The notes beneath the pieces are model-generated. The model saw only the letters and a program-made list of their open reading frames with translations, did no database searches and was not told the origin of the DNA. From Providencia rettgeri (GTDB lineage Bacteria; Pseudomonadota; Gammaproteobacteria; Enterobacterales; Enterobacteriaceae): a stretch of DNA of 64,000 bases. Below, in pieces: positions 1 to 11,809 of this stretch. How positions within the stretch are numbered: position 1 is the first letter of the stretch; each line of letters starts with the position of its first letter. The position numbers and the translations under genes are program-made. The stretch spans positions 3,224,001 through 3,288,000 of the forward strand of contig NZ_CP059348.1 of the NCBI RefSeq assembly GCF_013702265.1, in the 5' to 3' direction.

Positions 1-1031
1 CCGACAGTAATTTCATTCGCGCCATTTAATACGGTAGTCGCCGCTTGCCCTTGGTGACATGCATCAATAGCCAGTTTCAGACAAGGATAACGTTGGTAAT
101 CAGGCTCCACAAAAGTCAGTGAAGATAACGTAGTGAAATCCAATGGCTTAGCGCCCGACATAATGCGCTGAGGATAAGCCATACTGTACGATATTGGCGT
201 GCGCATATCCGGTGTTCCTAACTGGGCGATAACACTCCCATCACGGTAGCGAACCATTGAATGGATCACAGATTGAGGGTGAATAATCACTTCCATCTGT
301 TTTTCGTTAGCATTAAAGAAATAGCAGGCCTCAATATATTCCAGACCTTTATTCATCATAGTCGCGGAGTCTACCGAGATTTTACGCCCCATTGACCAAT
401 TAGGATGATTACATGCTTCATCAGGTGTCACCTGATCAAAATATGATAACGGCGTATCTCTAAATGGCCCACCAGACCCAGTTAATACGATGCTGGAAAT
501 CCCAGAAGCCGTCAGGTCGGCAAAGCCTAAATTCAATTGAATTTCTTCAGGTAGGCTTTGAAAAATCGCGTTATGCTCGCTATCAATCGGAAAAACTGTC
601 GCTTGGTGCTCTCGAATCGCATTAAAGAATAAACGGCCGCTGGTAATCAGAGACTCTTTATTCGCTAATAATATTCTTTTCCCTTTGCGGATTGCAGACA
701 ACGTTGGGAGTAGCCCCGCCACGCCAGTAATGGCAGACATCACTTGATCCGCTTCATCCAATCCAGCAAGTTCAATTGCAGATTCTGTACCGGATAAAAC
801 CTCTGTTTTGCAGTTATTTTCCGTCAGAATAGTGCGTAACGCTTTCGCTGCGCTTTCGTCAGCCATTGAGACATACTTAGGATTAAATTCAAGGCATTGG
901 CTTGCCATCTCAGTCACATTTTTACCTGCGACTAATGCAAGAATTTGGAATTGATCAGGATTTTGACGAACAACAGAAAGTGTACTTGTACCGATTGAAC
1001 CTGTAGAACCCAGGATAGTAAGACGTTTCAT
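1..1031 (-). CDS. dxr: 1-deoxy-D-xylulose 5-phosphate reductoisomerase, partial (3' end outside window)
   Basis: Converts 1-deoxy-D-xylulose 5-phosphate to 2-C-methyl-D-erythritol 4-phosphate with NADPH, the committed step of the cytosolic MEP isoprenoid pathway. About 343 residues are present; the E. coli enzyme has 398, so roughly the last 55 lie beyond position 1. The N-terminal NADPH loop GSTGSIG is at residues 8-14 and NKES at 124-127. Asp150, Glu152 and Glu231 fall at the numbers used for metal binding in E. coli. The frame is open from the ATG at 1029-1031 to the window edge. It lies downstream of frr on the same strand, the usual enterobacterial order, but a hairpin terminator separates them. 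Confidence 0.97.
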   Translation of the reverse strand, partial: MKRLTILGSTGSIGTSTLSVVRQNPDQFQILALVAGKNVTEMASQCLEFNPKYVSMADESAAKALRTILTENNCKTEVLSGTESAIELAGLDEADQVMSAITGVAGLLPTLSAIRKGKRILLANKESLITSGRLFFNAIREHQATVFPIDSEHNAIFQSLPEEIQLNLGFADLTASGISSIVLTGSGGPFRDTPLSYFDQVTPDEACNHPNWSMGRKISVDSATMMNKGLEYIEACYFFNANEKQMEVIIHPQSVIHSMVRYRDGSVIAQLGTPDMRTPISYSMAYPQRIMSGAKPLDFTTLSSLTFVEPDYQRYPCLKLAIDACHQGQAATTVLNGANEITV

Positions 1032-1114
1032 AGTGATCAGATACTCTGTATTAATTCAATACTGAGATTATATCAGCTTAGCGATGAGAAAGGATTGTTT
1101 AATAGAAATGATAA

Positions 1115-1171
1115 ATAATAAAGCCATACTAAAGCACACTTTTAAAAAATGTGTTCAGATGGCTTTATTAT
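1115..1171 (-). terminator. Hairpin terminator after frr
   Basis: A perfect 13-bp inverted repeat (1115-1127 and 1159-1171) brackets an inner ACAC/GTGT stem. It lies 10 bp after the frr stop. On the minus strand the 3' arm is T-rich, consistent with intrinsic termination. Confidence 0.7.
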
Positions 1172-1180
1172 CAAGATGGA

Positions 1181-1738
1181 TTAAAACTCCATCAGCTCCG
1201 CTTCTTTCTGAGCTAAAGCTTCATCCACTTTTTTGATGAAGTTATCAGTCAGTTTTTGGATGTCATCCTGTGAACGGCGCTCGTCATCTTCACTGATTTC
1301 TTTGTCTTTCAGTAAAGCTTTAACTTTATCGTTAGCGTCACGGCGAACGTTACGAATCGCGATACGACCTTGCTCAGCATCACCACGAACCACTTTGATT
1401 AAGTCTTTACGACGCTCTTCCGTTAATGGAGGAAGTGGAACGCGAATAACAGTACCTGCTGAAGATGGGTTCAGACCTAAGTCAGACGCCATGATCGCTT
1501 TTTCAATTGCAGGTGACATGCTACGGTCAAAAACAGAAATTGCTAATGTACGTGAATCTTCAACAGTCACGTTAGCTAATTGACGCAGAGGCGTTGCTGA
1601 ACCGTAATATTCAACAGAAATACCGTCTAACAGGCTTGGTGAAGCGCGGCCAGTACGAACTTTGCTGATTTGACTTTTTAGTGCTTCAAGGCTCTTTTCC
1701 ATACGGTCTTGAGCATCTTTTTGGATTTCGTTAATCAC
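1181..1738 (-). CDS. frr: Ribosome recycling factor
   Basis: With EF-G, splits post-termination ribosomes in the cytosol so the subunits can be reused. The protein is 185 residues, the same as E. coli RRF, and collinear with it: an N-terminal helix, the central domain with a KVRTGRASP motif near residues 26-34, and a long charged C-terminal helix of the three-helix bundle. The ATG at 1736-1738 follows an AAGGGTTG sequence that could act as ribosome binding site. It sits between pyrH and dxr on the same strand, as in most enterobacteria, and ends just before a strong hairpin. Confidence 0.97.
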   Translation of the reverse strand: MINEIQKDAQDRMEKSLEALKSQISKVRTGRASPSLLDGISVEYYGSATPLRQLANVTVEDSRTLAISVFDRSMSPAIEKAIMASDLGLNPSSAGTVIRVPLPPLTEERRKDLIKVVRGDAEQGRIAIRNVRRDANDKVKALLKDKEISEDDERRSQDDIQKLTDNFIKKVDEALAQKEAELMEF

Positions 1739-1846
1739 GTTATCAACCCTTAAGAACTTGTTATTAAAGGCCGCAAAGCAGCCTCGCTTAAATTGTCTGA
1801 ATTTATGTTAGATAATACATTCAAACTCAGGTCATGTCTCTGAGTA

Positions 1847-2575
1847 TTAATTGTGAGAAATCAGAGTTCCTTCGTTTTCACCCATCACAACACGGCGTAA
1901 TGCGCCTGGCTTATTCATGTTGAAAACACGAATTGGCAGGTTGTGATCGCGTGCTAGCGTAAATGCAGCTAAATCCATAACTTTCAATTCACGCTCAAGA
2001 ACTTCTTGATAATTCAGGTTTTCATACAGAACAGCATCAGGATCTTTGGCAGGATCTGACGAGTAAACGCCATCAACTTTTGTGGCTTTCAGTACAACAT
2101 CCGCTTCAATTTCAATACCGCGTAAGCAAGCTGCTGAGTCCGTTGTGAAGAATGGATTTCCTGTTCCCGCAGAGAAAATAACCACACGGCCGTGACGCAG
2201 TAAGCTGATAGCTTCAGCCCAGCTATAGTTGTCACACACACCATTAAGTGGAATAGCAGACATTAGTCTTGCGTTAACGTATGCACGGTGCAGCGCATCA
2301 CGCATTGCCAGACCATTCATCACGGTTGCCAGCATCCCCATATGGTCACCAACAACGCGGTTCATGCCAGCTTGTGCCAGACCGGCACCACGGAACAAGT
2401 TACCACCACCAATAACCACACCGACCTGTATACCCAGTTCTATAAGTTCTTTGATTTCCTGAGCCATACGATCTAAAACGCTAGCATCGATACCAAAACC
2501 TTCTGCACCTTGTAGAGCCTCGCCACTTAGTTTAAGCAGAATACGCTGATAAACGGGTTTTGCATTGGTTGCCAT
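1847..2575 (-). CDS. pyrH: UMP kinase
   Basis: Phosphorylates UMP to UDP in pyrimidine nucleotide synthesis. Bacterial UMP kinase is a hexameric amino-acid-kinase-fold enzyme unrelated to eukaryotic UMP/CMP kinase. The product is 242 residues (241 in E. coli). The nucleotide-binding start KLSGEALQG is at about residues 15-23, GGGNLFRG at about 57-64, and the DPAKDPDA region lies in the C-terminal half. It is downstream of tsf, separated by about 200 bp and a hairpin, and upstream of frr, the conserved order rpsB-tsf-pyrH-frr. No anomaly was seen. Confidence 0.97.
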   Translation of the reverse strand: MATNAKPVYQRILLKLSGEALQGAEGFGIDASVLDRMAQEIKELIELGIQVGVVIGGGNLFRGAGLAQAGMNRVVGDHMGMLATVMNGLAMRDALHRAYVNARLMSAIPLNGVCDNYSWAEAISLLRHGRVVIFSAGTGNPFFTTDSAACLRGIEIEADVVLKATKVDGVYSSDPAKDPDAVLYENLNYQEVLERELKVMDLAAFTLARDHNLPIRVFNMNKPGALRRVVMGENEGTLISHN

Positions 2576-2750
2576 GAGTTGTGTCCTAACAGGTCATTAT
2601 TGGAGTCATACATATAGAGCCTCGCTCTATATGCCGAAAAATGTATTTGATACAGAATGCTACACAAAAATAGTTCAAGTTACAGGACGTTGAGTCGCTA
2701 CACCAAAAGAGGCGAATGCATGCAGCTTGAAATATGTAGTGTATTAAAGA

Positions 2751-2770
2751 AAGGCCGCCAATCGGCGGCC
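2751..2770 (-). terminator. Intrinsic terminator after tsf
   Basis: GGCCGCC-AATC-GGCGGCC at 2753-2770, a 7-bp GC stem with a 4-nt loop. It lies 11 bp beyond the tsf stop and is followed on the minus strand by a short TTTCTTT tract. Confidence 0.75.
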
Positions 2771-2781
2771 CTTTTCGTTGA

Positions 2782-3633
2782 TTACTTGCTCATTGCAGCA
2801 ACTTCTGCTGCGAAGTCAGTTTCAACTTTCTCGATACCTTCACCAACTTCAAAGCGGATGAAGTTAGTTACGTTAGCACCTTTTTCTTTCAGTAAGTCAC
2901 CAACAGATTTGCTTGGATCCATTACGAAAGGCTGGCCAGTCAGAGAGATTTCGCCAGTGAATTTGTTCATGCGACCGATAACCATTTTTTCAGCGATTTC
3001 GCGTGGTTTACCAGATTGCATAGCGATGTCTAACTGAATTTGGTGCTCGTGAGCAACAACGTCAGCTGGAACGTTTTCTGGAGTTACATATTCTGGCTTG
3101 CTTGCAGCAATGTGCATAGCGATGTGTTTCAGCAGTTCTTCATCTGCGCCTTCGCCAGCAACCAGAACACCGATACGAGCGCCGTGCAGGTAGCTACCTA
3201 CTTGTGCGCCTTCCAGAATAGCAACGCGACGGATATTGATGTTTTCACCAATTTTCGCAACTAAAGCAGTACGAGCTTCTTCGAATTTTGCTTTCAGAGC
3301 GTCGATGTCAGCGTTTTTATCAGCAACAACTGAAGCTAAAACTTCTTTACCGAATGCTAAGAAACCAGCATCTTTAGCAACGAAGTCAGTTTCGCAGTTC
3401 AGTTCGATCAGCGCACCAGTTTTACCGTCGTTGAAAACTTCAGTCAGGATAACGCCTTCAGCAGCAACACGGCCTGCTTTTTTAGCTGCTTTCGCTTGAC
3501 CTGATTTACGCATGTTGTCGATTGCTAATTCGATGTCGCCGTTAGCTTCAACTAATGCTTTTTTACATTCCATCATACCTGCGCCAGTACGTTCGCGCAG
3601 TTCTTTTACCAATGCAGCGGTAATTCCAGACAT
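2782..3633 (-). CDS. tsf: Elongation factor Ts
   Basis: Guanine nucleotide exchange factor that recycles EF-Tu-GDP to EF-Tu-GTP. The frame extends upstream to 3672, but homology begins at the internal ATG (3631-3633), giving [19 protein letters not shown] and 283 residues, exactly the E. coli length; the first 13 codons of the longer frame are not needed. The N-terminal UBA-like domain with [13 protein letters not shown] and the TDFVAKD motif of the core (about residue 80) are present. It is cotranscribed with rpsB upstream, with a terminator-like hairpin between them that may set the S2:EF-Ts ratio. Confidence 0.97.
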   Translation of the reverse strand: MSGITAALVKELRERTGAGMMECKKALVEANGDIELAIDNMRKSGQAKAAKKAGRVAAEGVILTEVFNDGKTGALIELNCETDFVAKDAGFLAFGKEVLASVVADKNADIDALKAKFEEARTALVAKIGENINIRRVAILEGAQVGSYLHGARIGVLVAGEGADEELLKHIAMHIAASKPEYVTPENVPADVVAHEHQIQLDIAMQSGKPREIAEKMVIGRMNKFTGEISLTGQPFVMDPSKSVGDLLKEKGANVTNFIRFEVGEGIEKVETDFAAEVAAMSK

Positions 3634-3700
3634 GTGATTTATTCCTCGATATGCCTCACGGGACTTTCCCACAAGGATAATTCTGATTCACAGAGACAAA

Positions 3701-3720
3701 AGGGGCCTAAGTAGGCCCCT
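3701..3720 (-). terminator. rpsB-tsf intercistronic hairpin (probable attenuator)
   Basis: GGGGCC and GGCCCC arms around a 6-nt loop, followed on the minus strand by TTTTGT. It lies between the rpsB stop and the tsf start. A partial terminator here would let ribosomal protein S2 and EF-Ts be made in different amounts. The stem is seen; the attenuation role is inferred. Confidence 0.6.
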
Positions 3721-3767
3721 TCTAACCAATATATAGCAATACCTGGTTAATAAGGGCTTTTGCCTTA

Positions 3768-4625
<858 letters not shown>

Positions 4626-5180
4626 GTTTTAGTTTACGCACATCCAATCGATGCCTTTAAGATTCACTCACTAATCCAAATTAGATTAAAAAATGAGATA
4701 AAGAGAAAAATATGGATTGCCGGCGCGCTTTATATCATAAAATGCAGTTACAATCCAATAATTGTTGTTTTTTTCGCTGATAAAAACCAAGCGCATTATT
4801 CAAATCTCAACGAATTTTGCCCGTCACAAAAGAACCACTGAGCAAATATAGAGCAACAACAAAACGATAGCGAAAAATGGCCAAGATGAAAAACTCATCA
4901 TCAAAAATCGACTGGTGATTTTGACAATTTGTGCTCTAAAAAGCTCAATTTGAACAAACCACGCCTGAGGCTTGGCTTACCCTGTGCTCCATTATCTGTT
5001 TTTAATCGGCTTGTATAATCGGATTGTGGGCATCTAAACATATCGCCTACTAGTTGGCAGAAAATGCGGTGACTGTTACCATACTCGGCATCAACGGTAA
5101 AAATGTCGCAACAATTGCCCATTCCCAAACCCTTTTTTTAACATGTCGCAAATCCCTGCTGACATATATGGACTGAACTC
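4626..5180. other. Divergent promoter region between rpsB and map
   Basis: About 555 bp of AT-rich sequence between two divergently transcribed genes. It must hold the rpsB promoter near 4630-4680 (minus strand) and the map promoter (plus strand). I could not pick -35/-10 pairs with confidence. A 75-codon frame at 4901-5128 has no recognisable product and is treated as chance. Confidence 0.5.
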
Positions 5181-5978
5181 ATGGCTATTATTATCAAAAC
5201 TGAAGAAGATATTCAGAAAATGCGTGTTGCTGGTCGCCTAGCAGCTGAAGTGTTAGAAATGATCGCACCGCATGTTGTGCCGGGAGTCAGTACAGGTGAA
5301 TTGGATCGCCTTTGCCACAAACACATTGTTGAGCAACAACAAGCGATCCCAGCCTGCCTTGACTACCATGGTTTCCCTAAGTCTGTTTGTATTTCTGTGA
5401 ATGATGTTATCTGCCACGGTATTCCAAGCGACGATAAAATTCTGAAAGATGGTGATGTGGTTAACATCGACGTCACTGTCATCAAAAATGGTTTCCACGG
5501 CGATACCTCTAAAATGTTCATCGTCGGTAAACCGACTATCCAAGGTGAGCGCCTGTGCCAAGTGACTCAGGAGAGTCTGTATCTGGCAATCCGTATGGTG
5601 AAACCAGGTATCCGTTTACGCACCATCGGTAAAGCCATTCAAGAGTTTGTTGAGAAACAAGACCTGTCCGTTGTTCGTGAATATTGCGGTCACGGTATCG
5701 GTGAAGGCTTCCACGAAGAGCCACAAGTTCTGCATTATGATGCAGATGACAGCGGCGTTGTGCTGCAAAAAGGCATGACTTTCACTATCGAACCAATGGT
5801 GAATACCGGTGATTTCCGTATCCGTACCATGAAAGATGGCTGGACAGTCAAAACTAAAGACCGTGGTTGGTCTGCACAGTACGAGCACACTTTAGCGGTG
5901 ACTGACAACGGCTGTGAAATTTTAACTCTACGTAAAGAAGAAGAGCCATTTATTTCAGCGGTTCTGATCAACGAGTAA
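5181..5978 (+). CDS. map: Methionine aminopeptidase, type I
   Basis: Removes the initiator methionine from nascent proteins when the second residue is small. The protein is 265 residues (264 in E. coli). The metal ligands are in register with E. coli: Asp97, Asp108, His171, Glu204 and Glu235, plus substrate-binding His79. It lacks the N-terminal extension of eukaryotic type I enzymes and the insert of type II enzymes. It starts MAIIIKTEEDIQKMR after a weak ribosome binding site, diverges from rpsB and is followed by a strong terminator, so it is probably monocistronic. Confidence 0.98.
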   Translation: MAIIIKTEEDIQKMRVAGRLAAEVLEMIAPHVVPGVSTGELDRLCHKHIVEQQQAIPACLDYHGFPKSVCISVNDVICHGIPSDDKILKDGDVVNIDVTVIKNGFHGDTSKMFIVGKPTIQGERLCQVTQESLYLAIRMVKPGIRLRTIGKAIQEFVEKQDLSVVREYCGHGIGEGFHEEPQVLHYDADDSGVVLQKGMTFTIEPMVNTGDFRIRTMKDGWTVKTKDRGWSAQYEHTLAVTDNGCEILTLRKEEEPFISAVLINE

Positions 5979-5987
5979 TCGTATTTC

Positions 5988-6016
5988 AAGCTCCTCCTAG
6001 GGGGAGCTTAGTTTTT
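5988..6016 (+). terminator. Intrinsic terminator after map
   Basis: AAGCTCC (5988-5994) pairs with GGAGCTT (6003-6009). The 8-nt middle can pair further. A TTTTT run follows at 6012-6016. It lies 10 bp after the map stop. Confidence 0.85.
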
Positions 6017-6081
6017 CTGTTCATCCCCCCTAAAAAAACGTAAGCTGATCATAATTTCTGTATGGCTCTCAACACGGACAG

Positions 6082-8724
6082 ATGATGATGACGGCACCTT
6101 CAAACAGCTATTTATCCCCCACTCAATTCCAACCTTCCGATCTTGAGCTCTCAGCGCTTCGGCAACACGTTGACCAATTTGATGCTTGGCTAGAATCTGC
6201 ATTTCACCAAGGAAAAAATGTTGTGGATTTACTCCGCGCCCGCAGTGACTACCTTGATGCCCTGCTCACCAAGCTTTGGCAGAACTACCATTTTGACCAA
6301 TGTTCAGGGATGTCGTTGATTGCCGTCGGAGGCTATGGTCGTCATGAGCTACACCCGCTATCAGATATCGACATTTTAATTCTCAGCCAGCAACCGCTTC
6401 CTGAAGAGATTGCGGCTAAAGTCGGTCAGTTCATTACCTTGCTGTGGGATTTGCGTTTTGATATCGGGCACAGTGTTCGCTCATTGGAAGAGTGCATTGA
6501 CGCTGGAAAACAAGACTTAACCACAGCGACTAATCTGATTGAATCGCGCCTAATCTGTGGTGATATCACCCTATTCTTAAGCTTACAGAAAACCATTTTT
6601 AGTGATGATTTTTGGCCTTCCGCCACATTTTTTGCCGCAAAATTAGCCGAACAGCAGGAACGCCATCAGCGTTATCACAGTACCAGCTACAACTTAGAGC
6701 CAGATATTAAAAGCAGCCCCGGCGGATTGCGGGATATTCATACCTTACTGTGGGTAGGCCGCCGTCATTTTGGTGCGACAACCGTCGATGAAATGGTCGG
6801 CTTTGGTTTCCTCACCGAAGAAGAACGTCAAGAGCTCAAAGAGTGTTTATCGTTTTTATGGAAAATCCGCTTTGCCTTGCATTTAGTGGTCAAGCGCTAT
6901 GACAACCGACTACTGTTTGATCGTCAATTTAGTGTTGCACAATCATTAGGTTACACCGGCGAGCGGAACCAACCTGTCGAGCGCATGATGAAAGATTTCT
7001 ATCGCGTCACTCGCCGCGTCAGGGAATTGAATCAAATGCTGCTGCAACTGTTTGATGAAGCTATTTTGGCCTTGAATCCCAATGAAAAACCGCGTCCTAT
7101 TGATGAATACTTTCAACTACGTGGCAACTTAATCGATGTAATTGACGAAATGCTGTTTATTAAACAGCCAGAAGCTATTTTGAAAATGTTCTATCAAATG
7201 GCTCGCAACCCCAATATTGAAGGGATCTACTCCACCACATTACGCCAATTACGCTTTGCACGGCGCGATCTGAAAGTCCCATTATGCGAAATCCCTGAAG
7301 CTCGCCGCATGTTTATCAAAATATTGCGCCACCCAAGAGCGATAAAGGGAGCCTTTGTGCCGATGCACTTACACAGTGTTCTCAGCGCCTATACACCATT
7401 TTGGAGCAACATTGTCGGGCAAATGCAATTCGACCTGTTCCACGCCTATACGGTGGATGAGCACACTATTCGCGTCTTACAGAAAATCGACAGTTTTACG
7501 CAGGAAGAGAATCGCCGCGAGCACCCGCTATGCATCAGTGTTTACCCTAAGATTTTGCAGCCGGAACTGTTGCGCTTAGCAGCGATGTTTCATGATATTG
7601 CTAAAGGGCGCTCTGGGGATCACTCCGATTTGGGGGCTGAATTTGTCTATGAATTCGCCCTTCAACACGATTTTACAACCAAAGATGCCGAGCTTGTCTC
7701 ATGGCTGGTGAAAAACCATCTATTGATGTCCGTGACAGCCCAACGCCGAGATATTCAAGACCCTGATGTGATTAAACAGTTTGCAGGGGAAGTAAAATCG
7801 ACAGCACGCTTAAATTACCTAATGTGCTTAACAGTTGCCGATATTTGTGCCACCAACAGCACATTATGGAATAGCTGGAAGCAAAGCTTGATCCGCGAGC
7901 TCTATCTTTCAACCGAGCATCAACTCAACCAAGGCATGCAAAGCACTCCTGACCTTCGCGAGCGGATTCGTCACCATCGCTACCAAGCGCTATCGCTACT
8001 GCGCCAATCTCATGTCGATGAAGAGCAGCTCAACACTCTGTGGTCACGCTGTCATGCAGATTATTTCCTGCGCCACACGCCGATTCAACTGGCTTGGCAC
8101 GCCAACCATTTGCTCAAGCACGATTTAACACAGCCTTTGGTGTTAATCAGTACTCAGCCGAAACATGGCGGAACAGAGATTTTTATCTGGTGCCACGACA
8201 AAGCGCATTTATTTGCAGCCGTTGCCAGTGAGCTGGATAGACGCAATCTAAGCATTCATAGCGCTCAAATTTTTACCAATAAAGATAATATGGCGATGGA
8301 TACTTTCGTGGTGCTCGAACCTAACGGCTCGCCACTTTCGAAAGATAGATATGAACATATCCGCAAGGCGCTATTACTGGCAGTTCAGCAACCTGAAATT
8401 CCGTTACCAAAACCGCGAACACTCCCTGCGAAGCTACGCCATTTCAGCGTGCCAACCAAAGTGAATTTTCTACACTCCAATAATGACCGCCGTACCTACA
8501 TGGAGTTATTCGCCCTTGATCAACCCGGCTTGCTCGCCAAAGTAGGCCACATTTTCGCTCAGATGGAAATTTCTTTATACGGCGCCCGCATCACAACCAT
8601 TGGTGAAAAAGTCGAAGACTTTTTTGTATTGGCAGATAAAGAACACAAAGCATTGGATAAAAATATGCAACAAGAGTTATCAGAAAGGTTGACAGAAGCC
8701 CTTAAATCGAAGGATAAAATATAG
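6082..8724 (+). CDS. glnD: Bifunctional [protein-PII] uridylyltransferase/uridylyl-removing enzyme
   Basis: Primary nitrogen sensor. It uridylylates PII (GlnB/GlnK) under nitrogen limitation and removes the UMP when glutamine is high. The protein is 880 residues (890 in E. coli). The nucleotidyltransferase motif [15 protein letters not shown] is at residues 83-97. The HD hydrolase motif with [13 protein letters not shown] is near residues 503-515. Two ACT domains, which bind glutamine, fill roughly residues 700-880. Three consecutive ATG codons (6082, 6085, 6088) are possible starts; the first is listed, and upstream GGACAG is a poor ribosome binding site. It is 60 bp before dapD on the same strand, as in E. 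coli. Confidence 0.97.
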   Translation: MMMTAPSNSYLSPTQFQPSDLELSALRQHVDQFDAWLESAFHQGKNVVDLLRARSDYLDALLTKLWQNYHFDQCSGMSLIAVGGYGRHELHPLSDIDILILSQQPLPEEIAAKVGQFITLLWDLRFDIGHSVRSLEECIDAGKQDLTTATNLIESRLICGDITLFLSLQKTIFSDDFWPSATFFAAKLAEQQERHQRYHSTSYNLEPDIKSSPGGLRDIHTLLWVGRRHFGATTVDEMVGFGFLTEEERQELKECLSFLWKIRFALHLVVKRYDNRLLFDRQFSVAQSLGYTGERNQPVERMMKDFYRVTRRVRELNQMLLQLFDEAILALNPNEKPRPIDEYFQLRGNLIDVIDEMLFIKQPEAILKMFYQMARNPNIEGIYSTTLRQLRFARRDLKVPLCEIPEARRMFIKILRHPRAIKGAFVPMHLHSVLSAYTPFWSNIVGQMQFDLFHAYTVDEHTIRVLQKIDSFTQEENRREHPLCISVYPKILQPELLRLAAMFHDIAKGRSGDHSDLGAEFVYEFALQHDFTTKDAELVSWLVKNHLLMSVTAQRRDIQDPDVIKQFAGEVKSTARLNYLMCLTVADICATNSTLWNSWKQSLIRELYLSTEHQLNQGMQSTPDLRERIRHHRYQALSLLRQSHVDEEQLNTLWSRCHADYFLRHTPIQLAWHANHLLKHDLTQPLVLISTQPKHGGTEIFIWCHDKAHLFAAVASELDRRNLSIHSAQIFTNKDNMAMDTFVVLEPNGSPLSKDRYEHIRKALLLAVQQPEIPLPKPRTLPAKLRHFSVPTKVNFLHSNNDRRTYMELFALDQPGLLAKVGHIFAQMEISLYGARITTIGEKVEDFFVLADKEHKALDKNMQQELSERLTEALKSKDKI

Positions 8725-8784
8725 TGCCAGTCTCATTGATGGCATGTTACCTGACTGAGAACCATTGTAGGAGAAACAGCATTA

Positions 8785-9612
8785 ATGCAACAATTACAAA
8801 CAATTATTGAGCAAGCATTCGAAGATCGCGCATCCATTACTCCAAATACCGTTACCCCAGCGGTTAAACAAGCCGTGATGGAAACCATCGCTTTATTAGA
8901 TAGCGGTAAACTGCGTGTTGCAGAAAAAATTGCGGGTGTTTGGGTCACTCACCAGTGGCTGAAAAAAGCCGTTTTATTATCTTTCCGTATTCATGATAAC
9001 CAAGTCATCGAAGGCGCTGAAAGCCGCTATTTTGACAAAGTTCCGATGAAATTTGCGGATTACGACAAAGCTCGCTTTGAACGTGAAGGCTTCCGTGTTG
9101 TTCCACCAGCAGCCGTACGCCAAGGAGCTTACATCGCTAAAAACAGCGTGTTGATGCCATCTTACGTTAACATCGGTGCGTATGTTGATGAAGGAACCAT
9201 GGTTGATACATGGGCAACGGTTGGTTCTTGTGCTCAAATTGGTAAGAATGTTCACTTATCGGGTGGCGTTGGCATCGGCGGTGTTCTGGAGCCATTACAA
9301 GCAAACCCAACAATTATCGAAGATAACTGTTTTATCGGCGCACGTTCTGAAGTCGTTGAAGGCGTAATTGTTGAAGAAGGCTCCGTGATTTCTATGGGCG
9401 TTTATCTGGGTCAAAGCACCAAGATTTATGACCGTGAAACGGGTGAAATTTTCTATGGTCGCGTACCTGCTGGCTCCGTTGTCGTTTCTGGTAACTTACC
9501 GTCCAAAGATGGTAGCTACAGCCTGTACTGCGCCGTGATCGTGAAAAAAGTCGATGAAAAAACCCGCGGTAAAGTCGGTATCAATGAGTTACTAAGAAGT
9601 ATTGATGAGTAA
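8785..9612 (+). CDS. dapD: 2,3,4,5-tetrahydropyridine-2,6-dicarboxylate N-succinyltransferase
   Basis: Succinylates tetrahydrodipicolinate using succinyl-CoA in the lysine/diaminopimelate pathway, feeding both lysine and peptidoglycan synthesis. The protein is 275 residues (274 in E. coli). It has an N-terminal helical domain and then a left-handed beta-helix of hexapeptide repeats, roughly residues 105-230 (for example [10 protein letters not shown] and [10 protein letters not shown]). The ATG is preceded by AGGAGAAAC, a good ribosome binding site. The unusually structured gap downstream is described separately. Confidence 0.98.
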   Translation: MQQLQTIIEQAFEDRASITPNTVTPAVKQAVMETIALLDSGKLRVAEKIAGVWVTHQWLKKAVLLSFRIHDNQVIEGAESRYFDKVPMKFADYDKARFEREGFRVVPPAAVRQGAYIAKNSVLMPSYVNIGAYVDEGTMVDTWATVGSCAQIGKNVHLSGGVGIGGVLEPLQANPTIIEDNCFIGARSEVVEGVIVEEGSVISMGVYLGQSTKIYDRETGEIFYGRVPAGSVVVSGNLPSKDGSYSLYCAVIVKKVDEKTRGKVGINELLRSIDE

Positions 9613-10122
9613 ATATGGATCAGTGACTTACTCGTAAGTTACCGAATCAATTACTCATCAAACTCTAAACTCTCACCTTCCCCTACATTTTAAGGGGCAT
9701 AAGGTGTAAAACGCGAAGCTACCCCGAAACGCATGTCCATCTGCGAATCGGGTAGCCGAGTGTCCCATCAAGCTATTGTTCCACTGATTCATTGATTAGC
9801 AATGGAAAATCCCGCACTTCAAGCATAAATCTCTCGTTAAGTCAGCAGAAGCCTCTGGGTTATAGATAGATAACGTAAATAATAAAGTAGATTCTATTAC
9901 AAACAGAGGTTGGTCAAACTGGATTAATCGCGCATAATATGACCGAGAATTTACTGCCCTTGGTCAATTAGCTGCTATTATTAGATGGTTATTTTGTAAC
10001 TAATCATTTTATAAGCAATTAGGGCTCAGTAAATGGTTATAAAAAGAGACCGCTTTGTTTATAGCCCTTATTTATAACCCTAAAAGTCATCGACACAGTC
10101 CCTTACGATTAAGCGAGCTAAC
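9613..10122. other. 510-bp intergenic region with several hairpins
   Basis: No gene-like frame is present. Strong inverted repeats are at 9623-9642 (9-bp stem, 2-nt spacer), 9674-9706 (CACCTT/AAGGTG enclosing CCCCT/AGGGG) and 9718-9756 (GCTACCC/GGGTAGC enclosing CGCA/TGCG). None ends in a clear T run. Near yaeH two inverted repeats interleave (10021-10079). It also contains the yaeH promoter, which I could not place. Confidence 0.6.
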
Positions 10123-10509
10123 ATGTACGACAATTTGAAAAGTTTAGGCATCAGCAATCCGCAAGATATTGACCGCTATTCCCTGCGCCAAGAAGCTAAT
10201 AACGATATTTTAAAAATTTACTTTCGCAAAGATAAAGGCGAGTTTTTCGCTAAAAGCGTGAAGTTTAAGTACCCACGCCAGCGTAAAACCGTTGCAGCAA
10301 CTGATGGCAGCAACAACTTCAAAGAAATTAACGAAATCAATACTAACTTACGTTATGTAATTGAAGAACTGGATCAAATTTGTCAAAACGACCAAACTGA
10401 TATTGATTTAAAACACAAAATTTTGGATGACCTACGTCATTTAGAACACGTTGTGTCCAATAAAATCGCAGAAATTGAAGCGGATCTCGAGAAACTCACT
10501 CGTAAATAG
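10123..10509 (+). CDS. yaeH: YaeH family protein (DUF3461), function unknown
   Basis: A 128-residue protein matching E. coli YaeH in length and nearly throughout: it starts [20 protein letters not shown], has the basic patch [10 protein letters not shown] near residues 47-56, and ends [10 protein letters not shown]. The C-terminal half is rich in Glu, Asp, Leu and Lys and looks helical, possibly coiled coil. No catalytic motif or membrane segment is visible. It follows dapD on the same strand, as in E. coli, but after 510 bp of structured sequence. The biochemical role is not known to me. Confidence 0.93.
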   Translation: MYDNLKSLGISNPQDIDRYSLRQEANNDILKIYFRKDKGEFFAKSVKFKYPRQRKTVAATDGSNNFKEINEINTNLRYVIEELDQICQNDQTDIDLKHKILDDLRHLEHVVSNKIAEIEADLEKLTRK

Positions 10510-10571
10510 TCTACTTCCTCACTGCACTGTAAGCCGACATGTTTACAGTGCAGATGCATAAGGCTCACTAT

Positions 10572-11024
10572 TTACAGCAAATCCGCCCAAGATTGTAACC
10601 ACGCTTTGGCAAACTCTTCAGGCTCTTCCACTTCAGTCGCATCAATAAACAGCACATCGCCAATACGGCTGCCAGATTGCTCAGCTAATAGCTCATCAAA
10701 CTGTTTACCAGCCCCGCAGAAGTTCTCATAGCTGCTATCACCTAAAGCAATCACGCCATATTTCAATTCAGGCTGATAGCCGACAACATCTTTAATTTCG
10801 TAAAAAAGCGGCGCAATAGTATCGGGAATGTCGCCTTGTCCGGTGGTGGAGGTGATCACTAGAGCAATGCCCTCTCCCGCATTGTAAATTTGCCAATCCG
10901 CTAGCGTTGGCTCTTCAAACACTGCGACTTCATGGCCTTGCTGTTCAAAGATCTCTTGCGCCACCTCAGCAACCGCTAATGCGTTGCCATACACCGTCCC
11001 GACAAAAATTCCGATTTTGGACAT
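10572..11024 (-). CDS. yqcA: Flavodoxin YqcA
   Basis: Small FMN-binding electron carrier of the flavodoxin family. The longer frame begins at 11051, but the ATG at 11022-11024 has a strong GGAGG ribosome binding site 6 bp upstream and gives 150 residues starting [10 protein letters not shown], close to the 149 of E. coli YqcA. The phosphate-binding loop GTVYGNA is at residues 9-15, with STTGQGD and [10 protein letters not shown] further on as the FMN-contacting loops. It is the last gene of a yqcC-truC-yqcA transcript. The physiological partner is not established. Confidence 0.94.
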   Translation of the reverse strand: MSKIGIFVGTVYGNALAVAEVAQEIFEQQGHEVAVFEEPTLADWQIYNAGEGIALVITSTTGQGDIPDTIAPLFYEIKDVVGYQPELKYGVIALGDSSYENFCGAGKQFDELLAEQSGSRIGDVLFIDATEVEEPEEFAKAWLQSWADLL

Positions 11025-11047
11025 TACGCCCTCCTTATAAAAACCTG

Positions 11048-11806
11048 TCAAACAGGATAATCAATCACATTAATGTCGAGCTTCGAGACAGTATCACCCC
11101 ATCCAAATTGCTCAACTAATGATAGCCATTGTGCATCCCATGGCGCGACTAACGATATTTTTTCTTCTGTTATAGGGTGAATAAATATTAGCTGACTAGC
11201 ATGCAGCATCAAGCGAGAAACTGAAAAATGCTCACTCACACCGCGGTTTTGTCGTAAGTCCCCATGTTTACTATCCCCTATAATTGGATGACGTAAATGG
11301 GACATGTGGCGTCTTAATTGGTGTTTACGTCCAGTTTCAGGCTTAAGCTCAACAAGGCTAAAACGCGCAGTATCATAGCGCCCAATCGCTACTGGACACT
11401 CAACTGTCGCTAAAGGTTTGTAATGGGTGACACACTCTTGTAACCGTGGCTCTTTAGTGGCATGTTTATCCGCAATTTTGTCGAGTTCCTCGAGCAACGG
11501 ATAATCCAATCTATCCCCTTGTGTAACGTAGCCTCGCACAATCGCATGGTACACTTTTTCCATGGTATGCTGCTCGAACTGCTCGGCGAGTGACCTTGCT
11601 ACCTCACTGGATAATGCAAACAACAACACACCCGATGTCGGTCTATCAAGACGATGGATTGGAAAAACATGCTGCCCAATTTGGTCACGCAGTGTTTGCA
11701 TCACAAACACCGTTTCTTTGCTGTCGAGCCAACTGCGGTGCACCAACATGCCTGCTGGTTTATTAACAGCAACTACATACTCATCTTGGTAGATAATATC
11801 CAGCAT
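11048..11806 (-). CDS. truC: tRNA pseudouridine(65) synthase TruC
   Basis: Isomerises U65 in the T-arm of certain tRNAs to pseudouridine. It is an RluA-family enzyme of 252 residues (260 in E. coli). The catalytic motif HRLDRPTSG is at residues 51-59, making Asp54 the expected nucleophile. No N-terminal S4 domain is present, which separates it from RluC/RluD. It starts 3 bp after the yqcC stop and ends 23 bp before yqcA, so the three are almost certainly cotranscribed. Confidence 0.95.
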   Translation of the reverse strand: MLDIIYQDEYVVAVNKPAGMLVHRSWLDSKETVFVMQTLRDQIGQHVFPIHRLDRPTSGVLLFALSSEVARSLAEQFEQHTMEKVYHAIVRGYVTQGDRLDYPLLEELDKIADKHATKEPRLQECVTHYKPLATVECPVAIGRYDTARFSLVELKPETGRKHQLRRHMSHLRHPIIGDSKHGDLRQNRGVSEHFSVSRLMLHASQLIFIHPITEEKISLVAPWDAQWLSLVEQFGWGDTVSKLDINVIDYPV

Positions 11807-11809
11807 CCG

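Noticed and set aside
4901-5128. 75-codon minus-strand open frame in the rpsB-map gap
   Set aside because: No recognisable sequence or good ribosome binding site, and it lies in the divergent promoter region. A chance frame in a 555-bp gap is expected.
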